DNA from: CAYXPG01 sp964564845
Lineage (GTDB): Bacteria; Planctomycetota; Phycisphaerae; Sedimentisphaerales; Anaerobacaceae
DNA length: 13,599 nucleotides
Direction of reading: 5' to 3'
NCBI GenBank assembly: GCA_964564845.1
Contig: CAZMCN010000052.1
Span: forward strand, 1-13,599
The notes beneath the pieces were generated by a model that was not told the DNA's origin, made no database searches, and worked only from the letters and a program-made list of their open reading frames with translations. Positions 6,879 through 13,599 of the stretch are shown here, one piece after another (positions within the stretch are counted from its first letter, which is position 1; each line of letters begins with the position of its first letter). Position numbers and translations under genes: made by a program.

Positions 6879-7775
6879 TCATTTGTCGCTGTCGATACAA
6901 GCCGCCCTTTTAGCCGACTCGACGGTATTGTAAAGCAGCATAGTTATTGTCATTGGGCCGACACCGCCGGGAACAGGAGTAATTAAACCGGCCTTTTCCT
7001 TCACCGCTTCAAAATCGACGTCTCCGACAAGTCTGTAACCTTTCTTTTTTGTCGAATCTTCAACACGATTGACACCCACGTCAATCACTACAACGCCATC
7101 TTTGACCATATCGGCCGTAATCGTATTAGGTCTGCCTGCCGCAGCAATAATGACATCAGCACGTCGTGTGTGCTCGGCAAGATTTTTTGTCCTCGTATGA
7201 CAAACCGTAACCGTAGCGTTACCCATATTACTTTTCTGAATCAACATATTCGCAACGGGTTTGCCGACGATATTGCTTCGCCCGACGATGACTACATTTG
7301 CGCCCTCGATTTCAACACCACTGCGGAGCAGGAGTTGAATTACCCCGTGTGGCGTGCAGGGCAGAAAAGCCTTTTCCCCCACCACCATTCTGCCGACGTT
7401 CATCGGATGAAAACCATCAACGTCCTTGTCCGGGTCAATCGCCAGAAGGACCTCAGCTTCGTTGAGATGTTTGGGCAGAGGTAACTGAACTAAAATACCG
7501 TTAATTTTCGGGTCATTATTCATCCTTTCAACAACGGCCATCAGCTCCTTCTGCGAAGTATCTGCGGGCAAACGGTTGTTATCTGAAAAAAGCCCTATTT
7601 CTTCACAGGCCCGCTCCTTGGCTGTAACATATGATTGCGAGGCAGGGTCCTCACCCACAAGGATTACACCAAGTCCTGGTACTATATCGTCTTCGGCGAG
7701 CCTTGCCACCTCCTCTTTGAGCTCTGCCCGCATATCCGCAGCTACCTGTTTACCATCAATAATCTTTGCTGCCAT
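6879..7775 (-). CDS. folD: Bifunctional methylene-THF dehydrogenase / methenyl-THF cyclohydrolase, FolD
   Basis: FolD converts 10-formyl-THF to 5,10-methenyl-THF and then to 5,10-methylene-THF using a nicotinamide cofactor. The 298 residues match the family. Catalytic YVTAK (49-53) gives Y49 and K53. Other motifs are QLPLPKHL (97-104), DKDVDGFHP (116-124), the cofactor-binding GRSNIVGKP (165-173) and the C-terminal signature PVPGGVGPMT (267-276). Both activities are expected, which explains why no separate fchA is seen in the window. The ATG at 7775 has AAGGAG at 7782-7787 with a 6-base spacer. It lies between the hexuloisomerase gene (31-base gap) and the hydrogenase small subunit (32-base gap). 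NAD versus NADP preference cannot be told from the sequence by eye. Confidence 0.97.
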   Translation of the reverse strand: MAAKIIDGKQVAADMRAELKEEVARLAEDDIVPGLGVILVGEDPASQSYVTAKERACEEIGLFSDNNRLPADTSQKELMAVVERMNNDPKINGILVQLPLPKHLNEAEVLLAIDPDKDVDGFHPMNVGRMVVGEKAFLPCTPHGVIQLLLRSGVEIEGANVVIVGRSNIVGKPVANMLIQKSNMGNATVTVCHTRTKNLAEHTRRADVIIAAAGRPNTITADMVKDGVVVIDVGVNRVEDSTKKKGYRLVGDVDFEAVKEKAGLITPVPGGVGPMTITMLLYNTVESAKRAACIDSDK

Positions 7776-7781
7776 CGGTTA

Positions 7782-7787
7782 CTCCTT
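7782..7787 (-). promoter_or_regulatory. Shine-Dalgarno for folD
   Basis: The minus strand reads AAGGAG, 6 bases before the folD ATG, in the 31-base gap after the hexuloisomerase gene. It fixes the start at 7775. Confidence 0.65.
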
Positions 7788-7806
7788 AAAATTCAAATAA
7801 AAAACT

Positions 7807-8388
7807 TTACTCAAGATTTGTATGCCTTCTACTTATCTGCTTTTTTGAAATTCCTTCGCGCTCGATTATAGCGTAAACAATCGAGTCAAAATACAAAATC
7901 ATTGCCTGCTCAAACAGCGTATTATTGCAGGGACCAATGCCGTACTTATAACACTTCATAATATCCTTATCGGTAACCGGCAGTACTACAGCATCGTCGG
8001 CGGTACCGGCCAATGCAGACTCGGCAATCGCTGTTATCGCTATGACCTTAGCTTTCGATTCGCGCGCAATACGTGCCAAATCCACCGTGGTTGTCGTGGT
8101 GCCTGAACAGGAGATAGCAACAAGCAAATCGCCCTTTGTTATTCTGGGGCATGTCACTTCGCCCGGCACATGTACGTCAAATCCCATTTGCATAAGACGC
8201 ATTGCAAACCAGCCCGTCAGCAGGCTGGACCTTCCTCTGCCGGTAACAAATACCCTCTTGGCCCTCATCAGCGCACGAACCAGCCGTTCTGTAACACGGG
8301 CATCTATTTGCTCAAACAGTAACCTGATACCTTCGAATTGTGCGGCTGCAATTTCAAAAATGTTACTATCCGTTTTTGTTCTCGACAT
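7807..8388 (-). CDS. hxlB: 6-phospho-3-hexuloisomerase (PHI), SIS-domain protein
   Basis: PHI isomerises D-arabino-3-hexulose 6-phosphate to fructose 6-phosphate, the partner step of hexulose-6-phosphate synthase in the ribulose monophosphate route. At 193 residues it is close to the usual family length. A single SIS domain is seen: VFVTGRGRSS (46-55), the phosphosugar loop SCSGTTTTT (93-101), CNNTLFEQ (154-161) with the candidate catalytic E160, and the family-typical ending RHTNLE (188-193) with H189. The loop is a mild oddity: PHI proteins usually read GSGET, while this one has C-S-G-T-T, losing that glutamate. The start at 8388 has GAGGA at 8398-8402, 9 bases upstream. It overlaps the end of the synthase gene by 23 bases, so the two enzymes are probably made in step. 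Confidence 0.9.
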   Translation of the reverse strand: MSRTKTDSNIFEIAAAQFEGIRLLFEQIDARVTERLVRALMRAKRVFVTGRGRSSLLTGWFAMRLMQMGFDVHVPGEVTCPRITKGDLLVAISCSGTTTTTVDLARIARESKAKVIAITAIAESALAGTADDAVVLPVTDKDIMKCYKYGIGPCNNTLFEQAMILYFDSIVYAIIEREGISKKQISRRHTNLE

Positions 8389-9694
8389 TGGATTTTTTCC
8401 TCAACTGCTCCCATCGCATCAATTCTGAAACCTTCCCGAGGGTGCTGCCCTCATCGATTTCAGCCATTTCCCTTTCTTCACGCTCAACGACCGCCTGTGC
8501 GCGGTTTGCAACTTCCACAATTTTTTCCTGCGCAATTACCACAACTCCATCGTCATCACCTATAATCCAGTCACCGGTACGAATATGCTGACCACCGATT
8601 TGGACGGGTACATCAATCATACCCTGGCCCTTTGGCTCACCTGCAACAGGGGTTATAAGCTTTGCAAATGCGGGAAACTTCATCTGTCGTATGTTAGCAA
8701 CGTCGCGAATTGCACCGTTAATTACTACCCCGGCCAATTTGCGCTGCAGAGAGCTCATCGTGGCTTTTTCACCCCAGACTGCCGGAGGCATTCCGCCGGC
8801 ATCTACCACAAGTACGTCTCCTTCTGCGGCGATATCTATCGCTTCAACGGGCTTGCTCCAATCGCCCGGGTACGTCCAGACGGTCAAGGCCCGGCCAACC
8901 ATTTTTACTCCCTGCACTATTGGCTTAATGCCAGCTAGCGCGCCTGTATTGTGCAGCGCTTCAGTTGCGTCAGCAGCAGAAGTCTTCGCCAAAACATCAG
9001 CGATGCTTTTCTTGTCGCCGCGTTTGAAAAATGTGGTCTCAACCCGAACACCCGTAGATATAACCTTCTTCAAGGTCTGTGTCGCTTTTCTGGCATCAGG
9101 AGATTTTGTAATAGCCCCACCGACAATCACTATTGCAGCGCCGGCCTCGATTGCATCAGCCGCAGTTTCTGAGTTGATTCCTCCTGCCACAGTAACCGGA
9201 ATGCTGACCGCAGATGCAACCGCTTTCAGGTCATCAAAAGGCAGAGCACCTCGCATTTGCATATCTATCGGCGTATGGACACAAACCGACGCCGCACCCA
9301 TCAGCTCAACTTCCTTTGCCCGCTGAATCATCCGCTCTCTGCTCTGAAGGCTGAGCAGGTCAACGGTGATTTTGGCATCATAACGCCGAGCCGCCTCAAT
9401 GCATTCTTTTATAGTGGCATCAGATGCACAGGCGAGTACATGAATAATGTTAGCGCCGGCTTTGGCGGCACACTCGGTCTCCAGTCGGCCGGCATCTATT
9501 ATTTTCATATCAGCGACTATCGTTATCGAGGGAAACTCACCCCGTAAAGCCCTTACAGCATTTAATCCCTCGCTTTTAATAAGAGGCGTCCCAGCTTCCA
9601 GGAAGTCTATGCCGCCTTCGACGGCCTCCTTAGCCACCTTCAAGGCCCGGCTGAGGTTTTCATGGTCCAATGCTAACTGTAATACAGGTTGCAT
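8366..9694 (-). CDS. hxlA: Fused 3-hexulose-6-phosphate synthase + RraA-like domain
   Basis: Residues 1 to about 212 form a hexulose-6-phosphate synthase of the OMP-decarboxylase superfamily: QLALDHENL (6-14), FLEAGTPLIK (31-40), VADMKIIDAG (60-69) and VAGGI (169-173). This domain joins formaldehyde to ribulose 5-phosphate, or splits hexulose phosphate in reverse. From about 235 to 415 lies an RraA/aldolase-like domain: DAGGMPPAVWGEKAT (298-312), VVINGAIRD (323-331, with R330 and D331) and the WIIGDDDGVVVI stretch (376-387). The tail (about 415-442) is charged. The same fusion occurs in archaea and some bacteria; the role of its RraA part is unsettled. The first domain could in principle be a 3-keto-L-gulonate-6-phosphate decarboxylase relative, but the overlapping PHI gene makes the synthase call strong. 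It starts 43 bases after fhs, with AGG 9 bases upstream of the ATG. Confidence 0.9.
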   Translation of the reverse strand: MQPVLQLALDHENLSRALKVAKEAVEGGIDFLEAGTPLIKSEGLNAVRALRGEFPSITIVADMKIIDAGRLETECAAKAGANIIHVLACASDATIKECIEAARRYDAKITVDLLSLQSRERMIQRAKEVELMGAASVCVHTPIDMQMRGALPFDDLKAVASAVSIPVTVAGGINSETAADAIEAGAAIVIVGGAITKSPDARKATQTLKKVISTGVRVETTFFKRGDKKSIADVLAKTSAADATEALHNTGALAGIKPIVQGVKMVGRALTVWTYPGDWSKPVEAIDIAAEGDVLVVDAGGMPPAVWGEKATMSSLQRKLAGVVINGAIRDVANIRQMKFPAFAKLITPVAGEPKGQGMIDVPVQIGGQHIRTGDWIIGDDDGVVVIAQEKIVEVANRAQAVVEREEREMAEIDEGSTLGKVSELMRWEQLRKKSNVENKNG

Positions 9695-9737
9695 CGCTCG
9701 GCACCTAAATTCTAACGCTTTGATACCGAAGGCGGTT

Positions 9738-11501
9738 TTAGAACAGCCCTTCTACTTTTCCGGTGTTCACATCCACATCAATACGGCGAAAAGCAGGGTC
9801 CGAAGCGGTTCCAGGCATCAGCTTAATCGCCCCGGCAACGGGCACAATAAAGCCCGCTCCTTTATACACCATAACATCTCGTATTGGAAGTTCCCAATCT
9901 CTCGGCCGGCCTTTAACGTCCGGGTCGTGCGACAAACTCAGATGCGTCTTGACCATACAGGTTCCCAACTCATTGGCCTGCGGGTCGGCCTCCAGAGCCT
10001 TTGCTTTTTCCAAAGCTCCATCCGTATAAGTTACGCCATTAGCGCCATAAACTTCTTTGGCGATTAATTCAATTCGTTTTCTCAGTGGCGTTTCGAGTTC
10101 ATAGAGGAACTTGAAATTACTCTGCTCTTCGCAGGCGGCTATGACGGCTTCGGCCAGTTCTATCGAACCCTCGCCGCCTTTCATCCAGTGCTGCGAAACA
10201 GCAGCAAGTGCGCCGTTTTGTTCGGCTATTTTCCGCACCAGTTCAATCTCAGCTTCGGTGTCGGCATAGAAGCTGTTGACACAAACTACCGGTCGGACCC
10301 CGCTTTTCTTGACGGTTTCGATATGAGCGATAAGGTTCTCACAACCCTTTTCGAGAAGTTCGAGATTTTCTTTCAGATATGCCTCGTCCAGCGGCAGTCC
10401 CGGTTTTACTTCAGGGCCGCCGCCATGCATCTTCAGTGCCCGGATAGTTGCCACAATGACAACGGTGTTTGGAGTTAAGCCCGACATCCGGCATTTTAAG
10501 TTCCAGAATTTTTCAAAGCCGATATCAACTCCGAAACCACTTTCGGTTACGTGATAATCACTTAATTTCGTGCCGACCTCATCGGCAATGATTGAGCTTT
10601 GCCCGATGGCGATATTGGCGAAGGGTCCGGCATGCACAAATACAGGCTGTCCTTCGATGGTTTGCAGCAGGTTAGGATTGAGGGCGTCAACCATCCACGC
10701 CGTCATTGCACCATCAACCTCGAGGTCTGCGGTAGTAACCTCGTTGCCCTTTTTGTCATAGGCGACGACAATTCTGCCCATACGCTGCCGCAGGTCTTTT
10801 AAGTCTTTGGCAACTGCCAGAATGGCCATCACTTCACTTGAAACGGTGATGGCAAATCCGGATTCCATCTCATACCCATCCATTTTTCCGCCTTTGCCAA
10901 TGGTAATATTCCGCAGCGCCTGGGCACAAAAATCCATAACCCATCTCATCTGCACCCTCTCAGGGTCGATATCTAAGCGTTTTAAGTTGCTTTTCGCCAG
11001 TCTGGCGTCGTCATAGTTCCTTTCATGCTGCATACGTGAGGTAAGAGCCACCATTGCCAGGTTGTGGGCGTTTGTGATAGAGTCTATGTCGCCGGTAAGC
11101 CGGATCGAAAACGGTGTCAGCGGAATGCACTGTGCAAGACCTCCGCCGGCCGCCGAGCCTTTGATATTGAATGTAGGCCCACCGCTGGGCTGGCGAATAG
11201 CGCCGACTACCCGCTTGCCAATCTTGCCAAGACCTTCGATAAGACCGATAGCAGTTGTGGTTTTGCCCTCTCCCAGTGGCGTTGGCGTAATAGCAGTAAC
11301 GTTGATGTACTTTGCCTGGGGCGCATCCTTGAGTCGGTCAAGAACTTTCATATAATCGACCTTGCCCAATTGCAGACCCATAGGCAGCAGCTCATCATCC
11401 TTAAGTCCCATTTCGTCCGCCAACTGACGAACAGGCATCATCGTTTTTTCGGCAGCTTCTGCAATCTGCCAATCCTTCATTTTTGTCGCATCAAGATTCA
11501 T
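9738..11501 (-). CDS. fhs: Formate--tetrahydrofolate ligase (long form)
   Basis: Fhs activates formate with ATP to give 10-formyl-THF, the entry of the methyl branch. The P-loop PTPLGEGKT is at 73-81 (K80). Further family blocks include FVHAGPFANIAIGQSSIIAD, VTESGFGVDIGFEKF, VVIVATIRALKMHGGGP and the ending with MPG, IDVDVNTGKVEGLF. At 587 residues it is about 25-30 longer than clostridial enzymes. The extra residues are in part after SRMQHERNY, and wording such as LLQTIEGQPVFVHAG resembles the synthetase domain of eukaryotic C1-THF synthase more than the clostridial type. The ATG at 11501 has GAGG 10 bases upstream; a second Met at residue 8 has none. Its start overlaps the stop of a candidate small ORF by ATGA. 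The synthase-RraA fusion follows after 43 bases. Confidence 0.97.
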   Translation of the reverse strand: MNLDATKMKDWQIAEAAEKTMMPVRQLADEMGLKDDELLPMGLQLGKVDYMKVLDRLKDAPQAKYINVTAITPTPLGEGKTTTAIGLIEGLGKIGKRVVGAIRQPSGGPTFNIKGSAAGGGLAQCIPLTPFSIRLTGDIDSITNAHNLAMVALTSRMQHERNYDDARLAKSNLKRLDIDPERVQMRWVMDFCAQALRNITIGKGGKMDGYEMESGFAITVSSEVMAILAVAKDLKDLRQRMGRIVVAYDKKGNEVTTADLEVDGAMTAWMVDALNPNLLQTIEGQPVFVHAGPFANIAIGQSSIIADEVGTKLSDYHVTESGFGVDIGFEKFWNLKCRMSGLTPNTVVIVATIRALKMHGGGPEVKPGLPLDEAYLKENLELLEKGCENLIAHIETVKKSGVRPVVCVNSFYADTEAEIELVRKIAEQNGALAAVSQHWMKGGEGSIELAEAVIAACEEQSNFKFLYELETPLRKRIELIAKEVYGANGVTYTDGALEKAKALEADPQANELGTCMVKTHLSLSHDPDVKGRPRDWELPIRDVMVYKGAGFIVPVAGAIKLMPGTASDPAFRRIDVDVNTGKVEGLF

Positions 11502-11629
11502 ACGTTATTATCCTCACTTCCAATTTTTCCTACATCTGGGGCCCAAAAAACGCGAAATAAGGCGTTGGGAAAACCCACTTCCATATTTTCAGCGAGTTCC
11601 GGCACCCCGCCTTTTATTTCTCGCAGCAT
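11498..11629 (-). CDS. Candidate small protein, 43 residues, between acsE and fhs
   Basis: The 144-base gap between acsE and fhs holds an open frame of 43 codons from ATG (11629) to TGA (11498-11500). It fills nearly the whole gap, and its stop overlaps the fhs start as ATGA, the same overlap used by the two hydrogenase subunits. The product begins MLREIKGGVPELAENMEV, has a hydrophobic/aromatic middle (FPNALFRVFW at residues 20-29) and an acidic end (GSEDNNV). Only a weak Shine-Dalgarno-like TGAGAA lies before the ATG. I recognise no family and see no cysteines or clear membrane helix. It may be a real small protein, a leader that couples translation into fhs, or chance. The gap is the longest in the window, which favours it holding something. 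Confidence 0.4.
   Translation of the reverse strand: MLREIKGGVPELAENMEVGFPNALFRVFWAPDVGKIGSEDNNV
11542..11569 (-). other. Possible RNA hairpin with U-rich 3' side, upstream of fhs
   Basis: On the minus strand, AACGC and GCGTT pair around an 8-base loop and are followed by TTTT, a weak terminator-like shape. Alternatively CCCAACGC pairs with GCG and TTGGG around a 4-base bulge. The stem is short, and the segment lies within the candidate small ORF. It could be a weak attenuator or processing site ahead of fhs, or simply coincidence. Confidence 0.2.
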
Positions 11630-11645
11630 TATTCTCAATTTCTGC

Positions 11646-12473
11646 TCACCCTTTGTTTGCCGCAGTATAGACCTTCAGATAAGAATCCGAATATAGCTGC
11701 TTGTTCATCAGCATTTCAGCAGTAGCGCTCACATTCATCAGTTCCGTATCAAGCACATCAGCAATCGCCGAATCCATACCATGTGAGATTGCCATAGCAA
11801 GAAATACTCGATTTATCAGGCTTCTTTCCGCTGTTCCCTGAGAGAGATTCGACAGTCCCATTGTCATATGCGGCGCAGGTTCGGCAAGATATTTTATCTG
11901 GTCCACTGCGGCTAAAATATTGCCGGGCTGAACCTGAGCATTTGGAACCTTGACCGGCAGGATAATCGGGTCAATGAACAGCCTCTGTACGTCAAATCCC
12001 TTTTCCATTGCTTTCGAGACGATTTCCGCAGCGATAGCCACGCGAGTATCAATATCCTGAGGCACACCGTTTTTATCCATCGTAAGGGCGATGAGATTCC
12101 CTTTCGGCCCAGCCTGCTGGGCCATTTCGATATATTTGTCCAAAATTTCCTCATCGCTTTTCCTGTTCAAAGGCGATGAATTGAGCAGAACACCATTGTC
12201 GGTATTAATGACCTTCAGTCCTGCTGCAATAACGTCAGGTTTTTGAGAATCCAGGCATATCGGCGTTGTGCAGGTCTCCTGGATTGTCTCGACGAGCCAC
12301 TGTATAGTCCCTTCCTGGTCGGCCGCTGCGGTGCCGACATTTACGTCCAGATATGTGGCTCCTGCTTCGGTTTGTCTCCTGGCCAGGTCCTGAATGACTT
12401 TTTTATTTTTTTCTGCGATGGCCTGCTTAACATCGGTGAACATCCCGTTAATTCGTTCTGCAATCAGTATCAC
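11646..12473 (-). CDS. acsE: Methyl-THF:corrinoid/iron-sulfur protein methyltransferase, AcsE
   Basis: AcsE moves the methyl group from 5-methyl-THF to the cobalt of the corrinoid iron-sulfur protein, joining the methyl and carbonyl branches. The 275 residues fit a single pterin-binding TIM barrel: IAERINGMF (4-12), YLDVNVGT (41-48), CLDSQKPD (73-80, D75), LLNSS (96-100, N98), FIDPIILPV (166-174, D168) and MGLSNLSQG (205-213, N209). D75, N98, D168 and N209 line up in order with the folate-binding Asp and Asn residues described for the Moorella enzyme. The lack of a B12-binding domain or other modules separates it from MetH. The start is GTG at 12473, supported by AGGAAAGG at 12482-12489, 8 bases upstream. 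It follows acsD by 58 bases; that gap shows nothing beyond the ribosome site. Confidence 0.95.
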   Translation of the reverse strand: MILIAERINGMFTDVKQAIAEKNKKVIQDLARRQTEAGATYLDVNVGTAAADQEGTIQWLVETIQETCTTPICLDSQKPDVIAAGLKVINTDNGVLLNSSPLNRKSDEEILDKYIEMAQQAGPKGNLIALTMDKNGVPQDIDTRVAIAAEIVSKAMEKGFDVQRLFIDPIILPVKVPNAQVQPGNILAAVDQIKYLAEPAPHMTMGLSNLSQGTAERSLINRVFLAMAISHGMDSAIADVLDTELMNVSATAEMLMNKQLYSDSYLKVYTAANKG

Positions 12474-12481
12474 AATAAAGA

Positions 12482-12489
12482 CCTTTCCT
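12482..12489 (-). promoter_or_regulatory. Shine-Dalgarno supporting the acsE GTG start
   Basis: The minus strand reads AGGAAAGG, 8 bases before the GTG at 12473. The resulting N-terminus (MILIAERINGMF) matches the family, so the GTG is accepted. Confidence 0.55.
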
Positions 12490-12531
12490 AATCTAAAATG
12501 GAAACCCTTAATTTAAAGTAAAATCCAACCA

Positions 12532-13491
12532 CTATCGGCTATAGAGTTGATTGATAAAATTTTTAAAAGTTTTGACCGCTCGTGGATGACGCATTCGAAT
12601 TATATCAACGCCGGCCTGCAAAAGGCAGATGGCCGTAGCCGCCTCCCACATCGGGCCTCGGTCGGCTACATCTCCCCAGCCCGGCGCATCAGCAAGCTTG
12701 GCCTCTTTTGCCCGCCAGGATTCATAACCAACGTCACAAATGACCGGCATCGCCATCATTTTATCACCGCCAAGAGCCGCAAGACGCTGACGTTCCTGAA
12801 TCGAATAAGCATACTCTATTCCATATCCCAATGCTCCGGTTGCCTGAAACGTTACTATTCGCTCCAGCGGAAAGCCCATATCCGAAACAAGAATATTAAC
12901 CTGCTTTGCGATATTAATGTCTAAAGGCGCTGCGGTAATGAGATTGTGTCTGTCTGCAAGGGCAATGGCCGTCAGTGCCTTGTAATTGTTCTCTTCAACA
13001 ATCCCTATCAGGCAGTTTTCGCCCTTGGCGGCTTCGCTTACTTTAGGCATAACCTGATTGTCTTTCTCATTGTTTTCACATCCCCACAGCACAAGCGGTA
13101 CCCCCACGGCATTTAGCACATCTTCGGTAACTTTGACTGCGTGAGCAGCATCCTTATCGCCTTTATCAGGGTGAATACCATCGAATTTGAGGCAGATTAA
13201 CTCTGCGCCGAGTTCATCGACACACTTTTTGGCCCAGTCGGCCGGGCTGTCGAGCACATCTTTATAGCTTTCAGCAAGGACATCAGGCCAATCCTGGGGC
13301 TTACTGTCGAGAACGTCCATAGCAATGACCGGTTTTTCGCCCATCTGGTCCACAGAACCGCCATAGACCACATTTTTCGCACCGCCTACGGTTACGGTCG
13401 AGGTGCGAGTCCCTCCATCGTCTTTGGTTGCTCCAAGGGTAAGGCGATTTACCGAGCCGGTAAAACTTTCTGCAACTTCAGGAACTGGCAT
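12532..13491 (-). CDS. acsD: Acetyl-CoA synthase/CO dehydrogenase complex delta subunit (corrinoid Fe-S protein small subunit), AcsD
   Basis: AcsD is the TIM-barrel small subunit of the corrinoid iron-sulfur protein, which carries the methyl group from AcsE to acetyl-CoA synthase. At 319 residues it matches bacterial AcsD. Recognised blocks are VPLVLWGCENNEKD (131-144), IVEENNYKALTAIA (164-177), VTFQATGALGYGIEY (213-227), PVICDVGYESWRAKE (249-263) and RGPMWEAATA (278-287). There is no cluster motif, as expected, since the Fe-S cluster sits on AcsC. The ATG at 13491 has GGAGG at 13499-13503 with a 7-base spacer. It is the first complete gene of the transcript seen here. The large subunit acsC and the CODH/ACS core genes are expected just beyond the right edge. 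Order acsD then acsE resembles known acetogen clusters. Confidence 0.95.
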   Translation of the reverse strand: MPVPEVAESFTGSVNRLTLGATKDDGGTRTSTVTVGGAKNVVYGGSVDQMGEKPVIAMDVLDSKPQDWPDVLAESYKDVLDSPADWAKKCVDELGAELICLKFDGIHPDKGDKDAAHAVKVTEDVLNAVGVPLVLWGCENNEKDNQVMPKVSEAAKGENCLIGIVEENNYKALTAIALADRHNLITAAPLDINIAKQVNILVSDMGFPLERIVTFQATGALGYGIEYAYSIQERQRLAALGGDKMMAMPVICDVGYESWRAKEAKLADAPGWGDVADRGPMWEAATAICLLQAGVDIIRMRHPRAVKTFKNFINQLYSR

Positions 13492-13498
13492 TCGAAAT

Positions 13499-13503
13499 CC
13501 TCC
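13499..13503 (-). promoter_or_regulatory. Strong Shine-Dalgarno for acsD
   Basis: The minus strand reads GGAGG, 7 bases before the acsD ATG. It fixes the start at 13491. Confidence 0.7.
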
Positions 13504-13599
13504 AAAGTCTTCAATATTATTAAAATTTCTTAAACTTAAAACATTTCCTTGTGTCTTATGTTAATTGAACGGCTGGATAGGTTAACCATTCGCTTAAAG
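13504..13599. other. AT-rich stretch upstream of acsD, unassigned
   Basis: These 96 bases are richer in A and T than the rest of the window. On the minus strand all three frames meet a stop here, so the end of an upstream gene may lie in it, but too little is visible to say which frame. The segment could also hold a promoter; I see no convincing -35/-10 pair. A perfect 8-base palindrome GGTTAACC is present, with no evidence that it is an operator. Confidence 0.3.

Larger units (their letters stand above)
1..13491 (-). other. Wood-Ljungdahl / hydrogenase operon (inferred single transcription unit)
   Basis: Thirteen recognised genes plus one candidate small ORF lie head to tail on one strand. 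Overlaps occur at small ORF/fhs (4), hxlA/hxlB (23), hydrogenase small/large (4), large/protease (up to 8) and protease/metV (20). Other gaps are 5 to 58 bases, except the 144-base acsE-fhs gap that the small ORF fills. No strong intrinsic terminator is visible. Co-transcription is inferred from spacing and shared pathway. Confidence 0.75.

Noticed and set aside
9695..9737. ACCG/CGGT mini-hairpin after fhs
   Set aside because: A 4-base-pair stem without a following T-run; too weak to be a terminator.
8691..10067. Long plus-strand open frames (8691-9326, 9447-10067)
   Set aside because: They lie opposite hxlA and fhs, have no recognisable motifs, and look like shadows of the coding strand's codon bias.
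11064..11696. Plus-strand open frame of 210 codons opposite fhs and the acsE end
   Set aside because: No domain, no ribosome site, and it spans two well-supported genes on the other strand.
1..13599. tRNA/rRNA genes, CRISPR arrays, insertion sequences or prophage parts
   Set aside because: I saw no direct-repeat array, transposase, integrase or structural RNA signature; the window is fully used by metabolic genes.

Overview
The window reads as part of one long operon from a strictly anaerobic bacterium that runs a folate-based Wood-Ljungdahl (reductive acetyl-CoA) pathway. Every gene I can support lies on the minus strand, so transcription runs from right (13.5 kb) to left (1). Genes are packed: most junctions are overlaps or gaps under 60 bases, there is no gene-free stretch over 300 bases, and I see no convincing internal terminator. 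The tetrahydrofolate enzymes (fhs, folD, metF, metV) point to a bacterium rather than an archaeon. The gene mix, including a hexulose-phosphate synthase fusion best known from archaea and a long-form Fhs, would fit deep anaerobic lineages such as Planctomycetes/Phycisphaerae or similar sediment groups. That placement is a guess from gene content, not a measured result.

Layout in transcription order. (1) Carbonyl-branch link: acsD (corrinoid iron-sulfur protein small subunit) and acsE (methyl-THF:corrinoid protein methyltransferase). (2) A candidate 43-residue small ORF that fills the gap before fhs and overlaps its start by 4 bases. (3) fhs (formate-THF ligase). (4) A formaldehyde/pentose-phosphate pair: a fused hexulose-6-phosphate synthase/RraA-like protein, then 6-phospho-3-hexuloisomerase. 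(5) folD. (6) A cytosolic [NiFe] hydrogenase: small subunit, large subunit and its C-terminal processing protease. (7) metV and metF (methylene-THF reductase and its Fe-S partner). (8) A NuoE-like 2Fe-2S protein and a NuoF-like flavoprotein whose C-terminus runs into a GltD/NfnL-type Fe-S domain and leaves the window at base 1.

Together these cover formate to methyl-THF (Fhs, bifunctional FolD, MetFV) and transfer of the methyl group to the corrinoid protein (AcsE, AcsD). The CO dehydrogenase/acetyl-CoA synthase core (acsA, acsB, acsC) and a formate dehydrogenase are not in the window and probably lie beyond its ends. The hydrogenase and the NuoE/NuoF-GltD module sit directly against metFV. 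The most interesting inference is therefore a soluble H2- and/or NAD(P)H-linked electron-transfer (possibly bifurcating) system serving the methylene-THF reductase step. The HPS-RraA/PHI pair inside the same transcription unit suggests a second link between sugar-phosphate formaldehyde chemistry and folate one-carbon units.
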